Origin: Flammeovirgaceae bacterium UBA5008 | GTDB lineage: Bacteria > Bacteroidota > Bacteroidia > Cytophagales > Cyclobacteriaceae | DNA length: 10,760 bases | Reading direction: 5' to 3' | Assembly (NCBI GenBank): GCA_002398365.1 | Contig: DGYK01000064.1 | Location: 141,418 to 152,177 of the forward strand | Part shown: one piece after another, positions 1-6,574 of the stretch | Numbering within the stretch: position 1 is the stretch's first letter | Layout of the letters: every line of letters starts with the position of its first letter | Translations under genes and position numbers: made by a program | The notes under the pieces: model-generated | What the model saw: only the letters and a program-made list of their open reading frames with translations | The model's database searches: none | Told to the model about the DNA's origin: nothing

Positions 1-48
1 GTAGAAGATGATATCGTAGCGGGAAGATGTATTGTAATTGAACAATAA
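1..48 (+). CDS. 3' end of an unidentified upstream gene (partial)
   Basis: The first reading frame is open from base 1 to a TAA stop at 46-48 and reads VEDDIVAGRCIVIEQ. The mixture of charged and beta-branched residues looks like the tail of a real protein, and the stop lies 13 bases before the ATG chosen for the next gene, which is operon-like spacing. Fifteen codons are far too few to name a family, and a chance open stretch of this length is easily possible. The gene body lies outside the window. Confidence 0.35.
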   Translation, partial: VEDDIVAGRCIVIEQ

Positions 49-61
49 ATTTGAATTGCCA

Positions 62-607
62 ATGATGTTTACCGAAAAGCAGTCGAGAGAAAAATGCCGA
101 AGCACCGAAGGGAGCTATGTAAAATTCTCATGGCTGCTTTTTATTTGTAGTCTATCTGTTTCCACAGCAAGCTGGGCACAAAAACCTGCATACACAGAAG
201 ATCTTAGTTCGTTAAGACCCAAAGTTTCAGCCGAAGCAGTTGATCAGAAAAAAGATTCTATTAAAAATAAAGTTGAAGTGGCGCGCACTACGCCTCGGCA
301 CACAGTGAATGCAAAAGTAGATCAGGTGTTGGATAGCATTGATCGTTTTAATCTCACCCGCAGGTTTGTGGATGGCTATACCATTCAAATTTATTCGGGT
401 CAGAAAAAAGAAGAAGCACTCAACGCTTCGAAAAAATTGTTGGAGACTTACAGCGATTTAAAATCCAACATTCAATATCAACAGCCAAAGTTTAAAGTGA
501 CCGTGGGCAAATATTTCACCCGGCTGGAAGCACAAAAAGATTTACTTCGATTGAAACGCTTGTTTTCCAGCACGATTCTCGTTCCAGAAAGAATAATGAT
601 AAAGTAG
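62..607 (+). CDS. Exported SPOR-domain protein
   Basis: Predicted 181-residue exported protein. Residues about 24-39 (WLLFICSLSVSTASWA) form a hydrophobic segment ending in a plausible signal peptidase site before Gln40. A low-complexity polar linker follows, then a C-terminal SPOR domain from about residue 105 (GYTIQIYSG) to the end. The domain includes the typical FKVTVGKYFTRLEAQKDLLRLK half, with its strand, turn and helix. SPOR domains bind glycan strands of peptidoglycan lacking stem peptides, often at division sites, so a periplasmic cell-wall role is likely; the exact role is unknown. Start choice: the frame opens after a TAA at 35-37 and a TTG at 38 is possible, but it would overlap the preceding gene tail. 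ATG at 62 (or 65) avoids this. Even so, the signal peptide has a long n-region. The stop is 24 bases before the M20 ATG, so the two are probably co-transcribed. Confidence 0.85.
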   Translation: MMFTEKQSREKCRSTEGSYVKFSWLLFICSLSVSTASWAQKPAYTEDLSSLRPKVSAEAVDQKKDSIKNKVEVARTTPRHTVNAKVDQVLDSIDRFNLTRRFVDGYTIQIYSGQKKEEALNASKKLLETYSDLKSNIQYQQPKFKVTVGKYFTRLEAQKDLLRLKRLFSSTILVPERIMIK

Positions 608-631
608 GCTTTGTTGCCTATTTTTGCCTGC

Positions 632-1819
632 ATGTTGCTTTCACAAATCCAACGCTTATCGCGCGAATATGCCAACGAGGTGATTTCCTTTCGCAGGCAC
701 TTGCACGCACATCCCGAGCTTTCTTATCAGGAAGAAAACACGGCTAGGTTTATTACCGAAAAACTAATGGGTTTGGGATTGACGCCCTCACGCATGGCTT
801 CCACCGGAGTGGTTACTTTAATTGAAGGAAAGAATCCCGCTAAAAAAACCATTGCTCTTCGTGCTGATATCGATGCGTTGCCAATTACCGAGCAGAACAA
901 AGTGGACTACCGATCAACACAACCGGGTGTAATGCACGCTTGTGGTCATGATGTGCATACCTCATCGTTACTGGGTACCGCCAAAATTCTCAGTCAACTG
1001 CGAAATGAATTTGAAGGCACCATCAAACTGATTTTTCAACCGGGTGAAGAAAAAAATCCGGGAGGAGCTTCCATTATGATTCGCGAGGGTGTGCTTGAAA
1101 ATCCGGCTCCACAAGCGATCATTGGTCAGCATGTGTTTCCGCTTTTGCCGGTTGGAAAAATTGGCTTTCGCGAAGGCAAGTACATGGCCAGCAGCGATGA
1201 AATTTATTTAAAAGTCATTGGTAAGGGCGGTCACGGTGCCACACCCGAGTTGACGATCGATCCGGTGGTGATTGCTTCGCATATTATCATCGCATTGCAA
1301 CAAGTCATCAGTCGTAATGCCAGCCCGAAACAGCCCACTGTTTTAACCTTTGGAAAAATTACAGCAAATGGTGCAACCAATATTATTCCTGACGAAGTAA
1401 ATATTGCAGGCACTTTCCGGGCACTCGATGAGAAATGGCGCAGCGAAGGCTTGAAGCGAATTCAAAAAATGGCCGAGAGCATTGCCGAAGGCATGGGCGG
1501 GAAATGTGAAGTAGACATTCATCATGGTTATCCCTATCTTGAAAATAATCCCGCCCTCACACAGCGCATCAAGCAAGCCGCTGCCGAATATGTGGGAGCC
1601 GACAATGTGATAGATATTGATCTGACATTAGGATCAGAAGATTTTGCCTACTACTCCCAAATTATACCCGCTTCTTTCTATCGGTTGGGCACACGAAACG
1701 AATCGAAAGGCATTACCTCGTACGTACACACGCCCACTTTTGACATTGATGAAGATGCTCTGGCCATTGCACCTGGGCTTATGGCATGGATGGCAATAGC
1801 AGAGTTAACAAATAAATAA
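632..1819 (+). CDS. M20D-family metallo-amidohydrolase (N-acyl-amino-acid / hippurate hydrolase type)
   Basis: A 395-residue zinc- or manganese-dependent hydrolase that probably cleaves the amide of N-acylated amino acids. The M20D hallmarks are visible (numbering from ATG 632): RRHLHAHPELSYQE near 21-34, ADIDALPITE near 78-87, MHACGHD with metal ligands Cys104 and His106, PGEE with Glu139/Glu140 (general base and metal ligand), GQH with His167, GSEDFAY near 334-340, and the last ligand His366 in YVHTPTFD. The lid (dimerisation) domain sits in the middle, around KVIGKGGHGATPE. All catalytic residues are present and the length matches the family. A TTG at 611 opens the frame earlier, but ATG 632 starts right before the first conserved helix and leaves a 24-base gap from the SPOR gene. 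The substrate cannot be read from sequence: hippurate, indole-acetyl-amino acids or N-acetyl-diaminopimelate-like compounds are all known for relatives. No signal peptide is evident, so it is probably cytoplasmic. Confidence 0.92.
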   Translation: MLLSQIQRLSREYANEVISFRRHLHAHPELSYQEENTARFITEKLMGLGLTPSRMASTGVVTLIEGKNPAKKTIALRADIDALPITEQNKVDYRSTQPGVMHACGHDVHTSSLLGTAKILSQLRNEFEGTIKLIFQPGEEKNPGGASIMIREGVLENPAPQAIIGQHVFPLLPVGKIGFREGKYMASSDEIYLKVIGKGGHGATPELTIDPVVIASHIIIALQQVISRNASPKQPTVLTFGKITANGATNIIPDEVNIAGTFRALDEKWRSEGLKRIQKMAESIAEGMGGKCEVDIHHGYPYLENNPALTQRIKQAAAEYVGADNVIDIDLTLGSEDFAYYSQIIPASFYRLGTRNESKGITSYVHTPTFDIDEDALAIAPGLMAWMAIAELTNK

Positions 1820-1833
1820 TCTGAAGCATTCTA

Positions 1834-1847
1834 TCGATTAGAATCGA
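1834..1847. repeat. Short inverted repeat between the M20 and transporter genes
   Basis: TCGATT and AATCGA are separated by two bases, in the 55-bp gap between the M20 stop and the transporter start. The stem would be six base pairs with a loop too small to fold as RNA. If it means anything it is a protein-binding site rather than a terminator, since no T-run follows. A chance match is quite possible. Confidence 0.25.
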
Positions 1848-1856
1848 CTGTCATCC

Positions 1857-1864
1857 TATATTTA
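1857..1864 (+). promoter_or_regulatory. Possible Bacteroidota -7 box before the Na/Pi transporter
   Basis: TATATTTA matches the Bacteroidota -7 consensus TAnnTTTG at five of six defined positions and ends ten bases before the ATG at 1875. No TTG-type -33 element is evident at the expected distance, so the call is weak. It would give a very short leader. Confidence 0.3.
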
Positions 1865-1874
1865 CTTCTATACA

Positions 1875-3500
1875 ATGGAGGTAAAGACCGATCTTGATTC
1901 ATCCACTAGCACTTTAAATCAAAGTCCCTGGAAAACCTATGCCCGAAATGCGCTATTCATTTTGTTGGCGTTGCTAGTTTTTTTGTTTTCCATCGATTTG
2001 ATGATTGCCTCGCTGCAGCAATTGGGCAACGTAGCTACCGATACCATCTTGCTCGCCACCTCCAATCCGTTTACCGGATTATTCATTGGATTGCTCATAA
2101 CGGCTATCATTCAAAGCAGCTCAGCCACCACTTCCATGGTGGTAGCATTAGTTGCTTCAGGATCTATTTCGTTGCAAGCGGCCGTGCCAATTATCATGGG
2201 AGCTAACATCGGTACGACCATCACCAGCACCATTGTTTCACTGGGGTTCATCACCCGCAAAAAAGAATTCAGACGCGCGGTTGCAGCCGGTACCTATCAC
2301 GACTTCTTCAACATTCTTACAACCGTTATTCTCTTTCCGCTAGAATATTATTTCGGATTTTTATCCGGACTAGCCAGAACCATCGCCACCAAATTTTTTC
2401 ATGAGCCTACCGGTCAGGTCGATGTCGATTTCTCTTTCTTAGGAGGCTACTTTAAATGGATTGTCGATTTTCTGCAAACCAACATAAACAATGGTTTTGT
2501 GCTGGGATTGATGTCTATCGTTTCTCTTTTCGGCTCCATTCTTTTCTTTCGCAAAATCATTACACAATTATTGGGGTTTGGCTCACCTGAAAAATTTCAG
2601 CGCTTCTTTTTTCGCAACACCTTAAAGTCGTTTGCCTGGGGATTGCTTACTACTTCGGTCATTCGTTCCAGCACCGTCACTACTTCGTTGGTTGTGCCTT
2701 TGGTCGCCAAGAAAGTAGTAAAACTGAAGTCTGCGGTGCCTTTTATTTTAGGAGCTAATATTGGCACCACCATTACCGCATTTATTGCAGCTACACTAAA
2801 TTCCAATGCAGCCATTAGCATTGCTATCGCACATTTCCTATTCAACTTTATTGGGGTAATGATTTTTTTACCGATTCCCTATATTAAAGATTTGCCACTC
2901 AAACTTGCCAATGGCCTCGGTCGACTTACATTGCGGCACCGGCTCATCGGGTTTTCGTATCTCTTATTTACATTTTTCTTTATCCCTTTTCTGCTTATCT
3001 ACTTGAGTAAGGGCATTGTCAACATGCAAGAAGCTACGTACGAACGCAAGAGTACACAAGGAGCAACATCCGAATACAAAGTGCTCATCAAAAAATTTGA
3101 AGGCAACCAAATGAGCGGGTGGACGGCATATGATGCCGATTTGGAGGTGACCGGGTCAAACAAAGTGGTTTCTGTATTCCGGAAAAGAAACCTGTTGATC
3201 ATCAATAACGATTTGTTCGAATTGAATAAAAAGGGCTTTTGCCGTGATGGCGAAGATGATCAGGGGAAATATCAATTATGCATTCGTGAAATCAAATCGA
3301 GTTTAAAGCTAAGCGATCAACTGACTGCCGATTCCATTTTTGTTTTTGAGAAGCGTTCGTATGAACCACAAAAGACAGACTCGGCCTACACGCTTCTATA
3401 TGTAAGTGCCAAGGAAAACCTGTTGGTAAAAAAAGAGCGATTAGATAAAACCGGCAAGTTGTTGTGGTATGAACAAATCACCCGCATCGAAAGAAAGTAA
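1875..3500 (+). CDS. Na+/phosphate-type (NptA/SLC34-like) symporter with added C-terminal domain
   Basis: A 541-residue inner-membrane protein with the two inverted repeats of the Na/Pi cotransporter family. Repeat one carries QSSSATTS at 80-87 followed by GANIGTTIT at 109-117. Repeat two carries RSSTVTTS at 264-271 followed by GANIGTTIT at 293-301. Transmembrane segments are visible near 25-47, 66-95, 100-125, 143-165, 207-227, 253-280, 286-308, 312-333 and 360-379. The family couples sodium entry to phosphate or another small anion. Two features are odd. The second QSSS signature, a substrate and sodium site in characterised members, reads RSST. In place of the PhoU-like tail common in bacterial relatives there is a soluble, strand-rich region at about 380-541 with two cysteines (456, 469). 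A basic loop (GRLTLRHR, 349-356) before the last membrane helix suggests, by the positive-inside rule, that this tail is periplasmic. The family assignment is firm; the transported ion is uncertain. Confidence 0.88.
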   Translation: MEVKTDLDSSTSTLNQSPWKTYARNALFILLALLVFLFSIDLMIASLQQLGNVATDTILLATSNPFTGLFIGLLITAIIQSSSATTSMVVALVASGSISLQAAVPIIMGANIGTTITSTIVSLGFITRKKEFRRAVAAGTYHDFFNILTTVILFPLEYYFGFLSGLARTIATKFFHEPTGQVDVDFSFLGGYFKWIVDFLQTNINNGFVLGLMSIVSLFGSILFFRKIITQLLGFGSPEKFQRFFFRNTLKSFAWGLLTTSVIRSSTVTTSLVVPLVAKKVVKLKSAVPFILGANIGTTITAFIAATLNSNAAISIAIAHFLFNFIGVMIFLPIPYIKDLPLKLANGLGRLTLRHRLIGFSYLLFTFFFIPFLLIYLSKGIVNMQEATYERKSTQGATSEYKVLIKKFEGNQMSGWTAYDADLEVTGSNKVVSVFRKRNLLIINNDLFELNKKGFCRDGEDDQGKYQLCIREIKSSLKLSDQLTADSIFVFEKRSYEPQKTDSAYTLLYVSAKENLLVKKERLDKTGKLLWYEQITRIERK

Positions 3501-3543
3501 CCAAGGCACACAAAAAGCGGCTGGAAAATCCTGAAAATGGATG

Positions 3544-3551
3544 CATATTTG
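3544..3551 (+). promoter_or_regulatory. Possible -7 box before pyrH
   Basis: CATATTTG differs from TAnnTTTG only in the first base and lies 22 bases before the pyrH ATG. This would put a start of transcription roughly 15 bases ahead of the gene. No clear -33 TTG is seen. It fits an independent promoter for pyrH in the 73-bp gap after the transporter gene, but read-through from upstream is equally possible. Confidence 0.35.
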
Positions 3552-3573
3552 CGTGGTTTAGCTATTACAATCA

Positions 3574-4278
3574 ATGAAATACAAACGAATTGTTCTAAAA
3601 CTCAGTGGCGAAGCACTGATGGGTTCTAAAAACAGTAATATCGATCCGGCAGTGCTGGAACAATATTCTGAAGAAATCAAAGAACTCAAAGAACAAGGCG
3701 TGCAGGTGGCTATAGTAATTGGCGGGGGGAACATATTCCGCGGTGGCCAAGCGGAAGCACTAGGAATCGACCGGGTGCAAGGTGACTACATGGGCATGCT
3801 CGCAACTGTGATCAACGCGATGGCTTTGCAAAGCGCCCTGGAGCGTCACGGCATGTACACACGACTCATGGCCGGCATTAAGATGGAGCAGGTGTGCGAG
3901 CCTTTCATTCGCAGAAGAGCCATCCGTCACTTAGAAAAAAATCGAATTGTCATTTTTGGAGCCGGCATTGGCAATCCGTATTTCACTACCGACTCAACTG
4001 CCAGTTTACGTGCCATTGAAATCCAAGCTGATGTAGTATTGAAAGGAACGCGTGTGGATGGCGTTTACACCAAAGACCCCGAAAAATATCCGGACGCTGT
4101 ACGTTACAAAACTCTTTCTTTTCAGGAGGCTTACGAAAAAAACCTGAACATTATGGACATGACGGCCTTTACTCTTTGTCAGGAAAATAAGTTGCCGATC
4201 ATTGTTTTCGACATGAATAAAAAAGGCAATCTGTTGAAAATTGTGAAGGGCGAAGAGGCTGGCACACTGATTAGCTAA
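3574..4278 (+). CDS. pyrH: UMP kinase
   Basis: Cytoplasmic uridylate kinase, which phosphorylates UMP to UDP with ATP, the committed step from de novo UMP to all pyrimidine nucleotides. At 234 residues it is a full-length bacterial hexameric UMP kinase of the amino-acid-kinase fold (about 240 is usual). Motifs in order: KLSGEAL at 9-15 (nucleotide phosphate binding), GGGNIFRG at 50-57, DYMGMLATVINA at 71-82 (UMP binding, Asp71), GAGIGNPYFTTDSTAS at 129-144, KGTRVDGVYTKDP at 157-169 and DMTAF near 195-199. The C-terminus is intact. The ATG start gives the family's usual short lead-in, MKYKRIVLKL. Bacterial pyrH usually lies beside tsf and/or frr; here the upstream neighbour is a transporter and frr is 1.7 kb away. 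Its TAA overlaps the stop of the convergent AraC-family gene by three bases, and no hairpin terminator separates them. Confidence 0.97.
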   Translation: MKYKRIVLKLSGEALMGSKNSNIDPAVLEQYSEEIKELKEQGVQVAIVIGGGNIFRGGQAEALGIDRVQGDYMGMLATVINAMALQSALERHGMYTRLMAGIKMEQVCEPFIRRRAIRHLEKNRIVIFGAGIGNPYFTTDSTASLRAIEIQADVVLKGTRVDGVYTKDPEKYPDAVRYKTLSFQEAYEKNLNIMDMTAFTLCQENKLPIIVFDMNKKGNLLKIVKGEEAGTLIS

Positions 4279-5129
4279 TTTTTACCTCCACCCGAATAGT
4301 AATTTTCAGAGAGCCCGAAGTTTCTCTCAGGAGCTTTGTTTTCCACATCGTGGAACGCCACGGGGGTGAGGCCTGTCAATAATTTATAATCGCGCACCAA
4401 ATGCTGGTAATCATGGTAGCCGCATTCCATCGCTACCCGCAACCAATCATAATGCTCAAATCGATTTTTGCATCGGAAGGCACGGTCAAACCGCGCAATG
4501 CGTAAATAGAGTTTTGGGTTTACACCGGTTTGCTGTTGAAAAACGCGTTCCAATTGTTTTGAACTTAGACACGCCAAGTCAGCTAATTGATCGATCGAAG
4601 GAATTTCACGCTGCTGCGATATGTAATTGAATAAAGGCGTTAATGATCGATGGTTTTTACGTTGTTTTTTGGCCAGCGAAAGCACCAAGTTTTCTACGAT
4701 GCTAATCATTTGAAGATAGTCGGAAGCAAAATGAAGTTGCTCGTTCACATCGCGAAGCTGAGAAGAAAATAAATCTTCGGCATGCAAATACAAGTTGGTA
4801 AAATCCGATGCGGGAATCCCCAGCAGGGAAGTCAACGCACCGGGGTGAAAAATAATCTGTACGACTAAAAACTGATGGCCAATGTGGCGATTCGTTACTT
4901 CCGTTTGCTGTCCATAAAATACCACTGGCAAGTTTTCAATCACTTTGCCACTCGAACGGTATTCTACTTTTTCCCGATCAAACGGATAAAACGCCAGGCA
5001 ATGCTCCGGTCGGGGTGGATACGCTTTGAAAGGCACCGACTGACTTTTGTCAAACACCAAATGCACAATGCGGTAGACCTGAACAAAGTCACTTACTTGC
5101 GGGGACGGTATGAAATCGCGTAGTATCAA
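4275..5129 (-). CDS. AraC-family transcriptional regulator
   Basis: A 284-residue DNA-binding regulator. The C-terminal third has the double helix-turn-helix of AraC/XylS proteins: first HTH near 178-201 (SIDQLADLACLSSKQLERVF), second near 229-253 (RVAMECGYHDYQHLVRDYKL), ending in the typical TGLTPVAF segment at 252-259. Residues 1-150 form a ligand- or partner-sensing region like those of other Bacteroidota AraC proteins that begin FIPSPQVSDFVQVYR; its ligand cannot be told. The frame has no ATG before residue 141. The start chosen is TTG at 5129, where the conserved N-terminus begins; the frame runs on upstream to a stop within the cupin-AraC gap. It follows the cupin gene after 35 bases on the same strand, so the two probably form an operon and the regulator may control the cupin promoter (inference). 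It ends tail to tail with pyrH, overlapping its stop codon. Confidence 0.9.
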   Translation of the reverse strand: MILRDFIPSPQVSDFVQVYRIVHLVFDKSQSVPFKAYPPRPEHCLAFYPFDREKVEYRSSGKVIENLPVVFYGQQTEVTNRHIGHQFLVVQIIFHPGALTSLLGIPASDFTNLYLHAEDLFSSQLRDVNEQLHFASDYLQMISIVENLVLSLAKKQRKNHRSLTPLFNYISQQREIPSIDQLADLACLSSKQLERVFQQQTGVNPKLYLRIARFDRAFRCKNRFEHYDWLRVAMECGYHDYQHLVRDYKLLTGLTPVAFHDVENKAPERNFGLSENYYSGGGKN

Positions 5130-5164
5130 ATCTGCTGACGATCTCGGAAGATAGCTGAATTATT

Positions 5165-5722
5165 TTAGAGCGTGAGCGGTGGCCCCACCGTTTTCATTCC
5201 GTGCTCGGCATGTATGCGATCCATTTCTTCGTCACTGGGTCGGGTTTTCATGGCATTCATGGTAATAAAAAACTCTTCCATCTTTCCGGCAGGCTGTAAA
5301 AAGTAAATCAGTTTACCAGTATCTGACAATTGAATCCACGTGTGGGCGATGCCGCGCGGTAAAAAAATGGTTTGCCCTTCGCTGAGAATATGCGTTTCAT
5401 CGCCTACCACAAAACGGAATTTGCCTTCGGTAACAGTAAAAATTTCATCCTGATACAAATGGATGTGCAAAGAAGGTCCGGTTTTCTCCACTCCCCGGTA
5501 TTCGAAAACCGAAAGCTGGCCACCTGTATCTTTGGATGAAATTTTCAGATCGTTGTGGTTTACACCTTTAAACATCACCACATCGCCAAAGCGTGATTTG
5601 TCGGCATCGACCACAAATGGCTTGGTAGTTGATTTCTTACCTTTCTTGCCGCCTTGGGGCATACCAATTGCCAGCATGGGTGAAATCGTTAAGCCTGCCA
5701 ATAAGAATTGTTTGCGATTCAT
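5165..5722 (-). CDS. Exported cupin-domain protein
   Basis: A 185-residue single-domain cupin. Motif 1 is visible as GPSLHIHLYQDEIFTVTEG (82-100), supplying His86, His88 and Glu93. Motif 2 is GQTIFLPRGIAHTW (116-129), supplying His127. All four usual metal ligands are therefore present, so a metal-dependent dioxygenase, isomerase or binding role is possible, but the reaction cannot be named. The N-terminus MNRKQFLLAGLTISPMLAIG resembles a Sec or weak Tat signal (RK instead of RR, followed by QFLLAG) with a Gly- and Lys-rich stretch after it, so export to the periplasm is likely. The tail HAEHGMKTVGPPL is typical of small quercetinase-like cupins. The ATG start at 5722 is unambiguous. It is the first gene of a probable two-gene minus-strand operon with the AraC regulator and is transcribed divergently from frr. 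Confidence 0.88.
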   Translation of the reverse strand: MNRKQFLLAGLTISPMLAIGMPQGGKKGKKSTTKPFVVDADKSRFGDVVMFKGVNHNDLKISSKDTGGQLSVFEYRGVEKTGPSLHIHLYQDEIFTVTEGKFRFVVGDETHILSEGQTIFLPRGIAHTWIQLSDTGKLIYFLQPAGKMEEFFITMNAMKTRPSDEEMDRIHAEHGMKTVGPPLTL

Positions 5723-5784
5723 AGAATTTAAATTTTTAGGGAAGATGCAGGTTAGATCAAGCTATTTGGTGGTAAAAAACAGAC

Positions 5785-5796
5785 ATTCTCGAGAAT
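5785..5796. repeat. Perfect 12-bp palindrome upstream of the cupin gene, candidate operator
   Basis: ATTCTCGAGAAT is a perfect palindrome about 63 bases upstream of the cupin start, in the divergent region with frr. It is flanked by AGACA at 5781-5785 and the matching TGTCT at 5804-5808. A dimeric regulator could bind here, though AraC proteins more often use direct repeats. In a region of this size a 12-bp palindrome arises by chance in about one case in twenty, so this is only suggestive. Confidence 0.35.
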
Positions 5797-5810
5797 AGCA
5801 TATTGTCTAG

Positions 5811-5939
5811 GAAGGAGATCTTTCAGAAGAATTGGTTGGGTTTCTGTTAGACGAAAGGATAGAAATCGATCCAAAACACTTAAAAAACAAAGAAGCAGTG
5901 CATGAAAATGCGAAAGAAAAAATCGTAATTCGTGCCTAG
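5811..5939 (+). pseudogene. Possible gene remnant or small ORF ahead of frr
   Basis: After a TAG at 5808-5810 one frame stays open for 42 codons to a TAG at 5937-5939. It contains the protein-like stretch EELVGFLLDERIEIDPKH and ends KEKIVIRA. There is no ATG; only a TTG at 5832 (14 bases after an AAGGAG) could start it. The stop lies 16 bases before the frr ATG at 5956, the spacing expected of a gene upstream in the same operon. It could be the surviving 3' end of a gene truncated when the cupin-AraC pair came to lie here, a small protein, or chance. I do not recognise the family. Confidence 0.22.
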
Positions 5940-5955
5940 TAAATTTGAACCCATC

Positions 5956-6510
5956 ATGGAAGAAATTGAAATGTATTTAGACGAGGCCAAAGACCAAATG
6001 AACAAGGCACTCGCTCACGTATCACACGAACTCACGAAAATCAGAGCCGGTAAGGCTAACCCATCCATGTTAGATGGTATTCTGGTGTCGTATTATGGAG
6101 CCATGACTCCGCTGCAACAAGTTTCATCGATGACCACACCCGATGCCCGCACTATTTTTATAAAGCCATGGGAAAAAGGACTCATTCAAGAAATTGAAAA
6201 ATCCATTATGAATGCCAATCTGGGGCTAACGCCACAAAACGATGGACAGCAGGTGATCATCAACGTGCCCATGCTGACCGAAGAAAGACGCAGGCAATTG
6301 GTGAAGCAGGTCAGTCAGGAATGTGAGCAAGGAAAAGTTAGTATCCGCAGCATTCGCAAAGAAACCAATGAGAGTTTGAAGAAAATCAAAGGTGTGTCTG
6401 AAGATGATGTGAAAAATGGTGAAGGCACCGTTCAAAAGTTGACGGATGAGTTCATCATTAAAATCGATGCGCTTCTAAAGAAGAAAGAAGCGGAGATTAT
6501 GACGGTATAA
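5956..6510 (+). CDS. frr: Ribosome recycling factor
   Basis: Cytoplasmic translation factor that, with EF-G, splits the post-termination ribosome from mRNA. The protein is 184 residues from ATG 5956, essentially the same length as E. coli RRF (185). It aligns throughout: KIRAGKANPSMLDGI near 28-42 in the three-helix bundle arm, the beta-rich domain with YYGAMTPLQQV and DARTIFIKPW, LGLTPQNDG, then NVPMLTEERRRQLVKQV in the conserved third helix region and a C-terminal VQKLTDEFIIKID helix ending KKKEAEIM. A GTG at 5932 would add eight residues (PSKFEPI). That start would overlap the upstream open tail and exceed the usual N-terminus, so ATG is preferred. The gene is usually next to pyrH; here a minus-strand pair intervenes. 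It is closed by the strong hairpin at 6531-6558. Confidence 0.97.
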   Translation: MEEIEMYLDEAKDQMNKALAHVSHELTKIRAGKANPSMLDGILVSYYGAMTPLQQVSSMTTPDARTIFIKPWEKGLIQEIEKSIMNANLGLTPQNDGQQVIINVPMLTEERRRQLVKQVSQECEQGKVSIRSIRKETNESLKKIKGVSEDDVKNGEGTVQKLTDEFIIKIDALLKKKEAEIMTV

Positions 6511-6530
6511 CTTCAATTTGTAGAAGAAAT

Positions 6531-6558
6531 AAAAAAGCCCCGATTCGGGGCCTTTTTT
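6531..6558. terminator. Bidirectional intrinsic terminator between frr and metK
   Basis: GCCCCG (6537-6542) and CGGGGC (6546-6551) form a six-pair GC stem with an ATT loop. Six A residues precede it and six T residues follow after one C, so it works as a rho-independent terminator on both strands. It sits 20 bases after the frr stop and 16 bases after the metK stop of the opposite strand, serving both convergent genes. Confidence 0.9.
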
Positions 6559-6574
6559 ATAAGTATCTAATCTT

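Larger units (their letters stand above)
5723..5955. other. Divergent intergenic region between cupin gene and frr
   Basis: This is the longest gap without a confident gene (about 230 bases to the frr ATG). It must contain the cupin promoter and probably an frr promoter. It holds a perfect 12-bp palindrome (5785-5796), an outer AGACA/TGTCT pair (5781-5785 and 5804-5808), an AAGGAG sequence at 5812-5817, and a 42-codon open stretch ending at 5939. No clean TAnnTTTG box was found on either strand, and no RNA gene is recognisable. Confidence 0.6.

Noticed and set aside
5463..5798. 111-codon plus-strand open frame covering the start of the cupin gene
   Set aside because: Antisense to the cupin coding sequence, whose metal-binding motifs are clear; the plus-strand product has no domain-like features.
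5932..5955. GTG 5932 as the start of frr
   Set aside because: It adds eight residues not expected for the family; ATG 5956 gives 184 residues, matching known RRF length.
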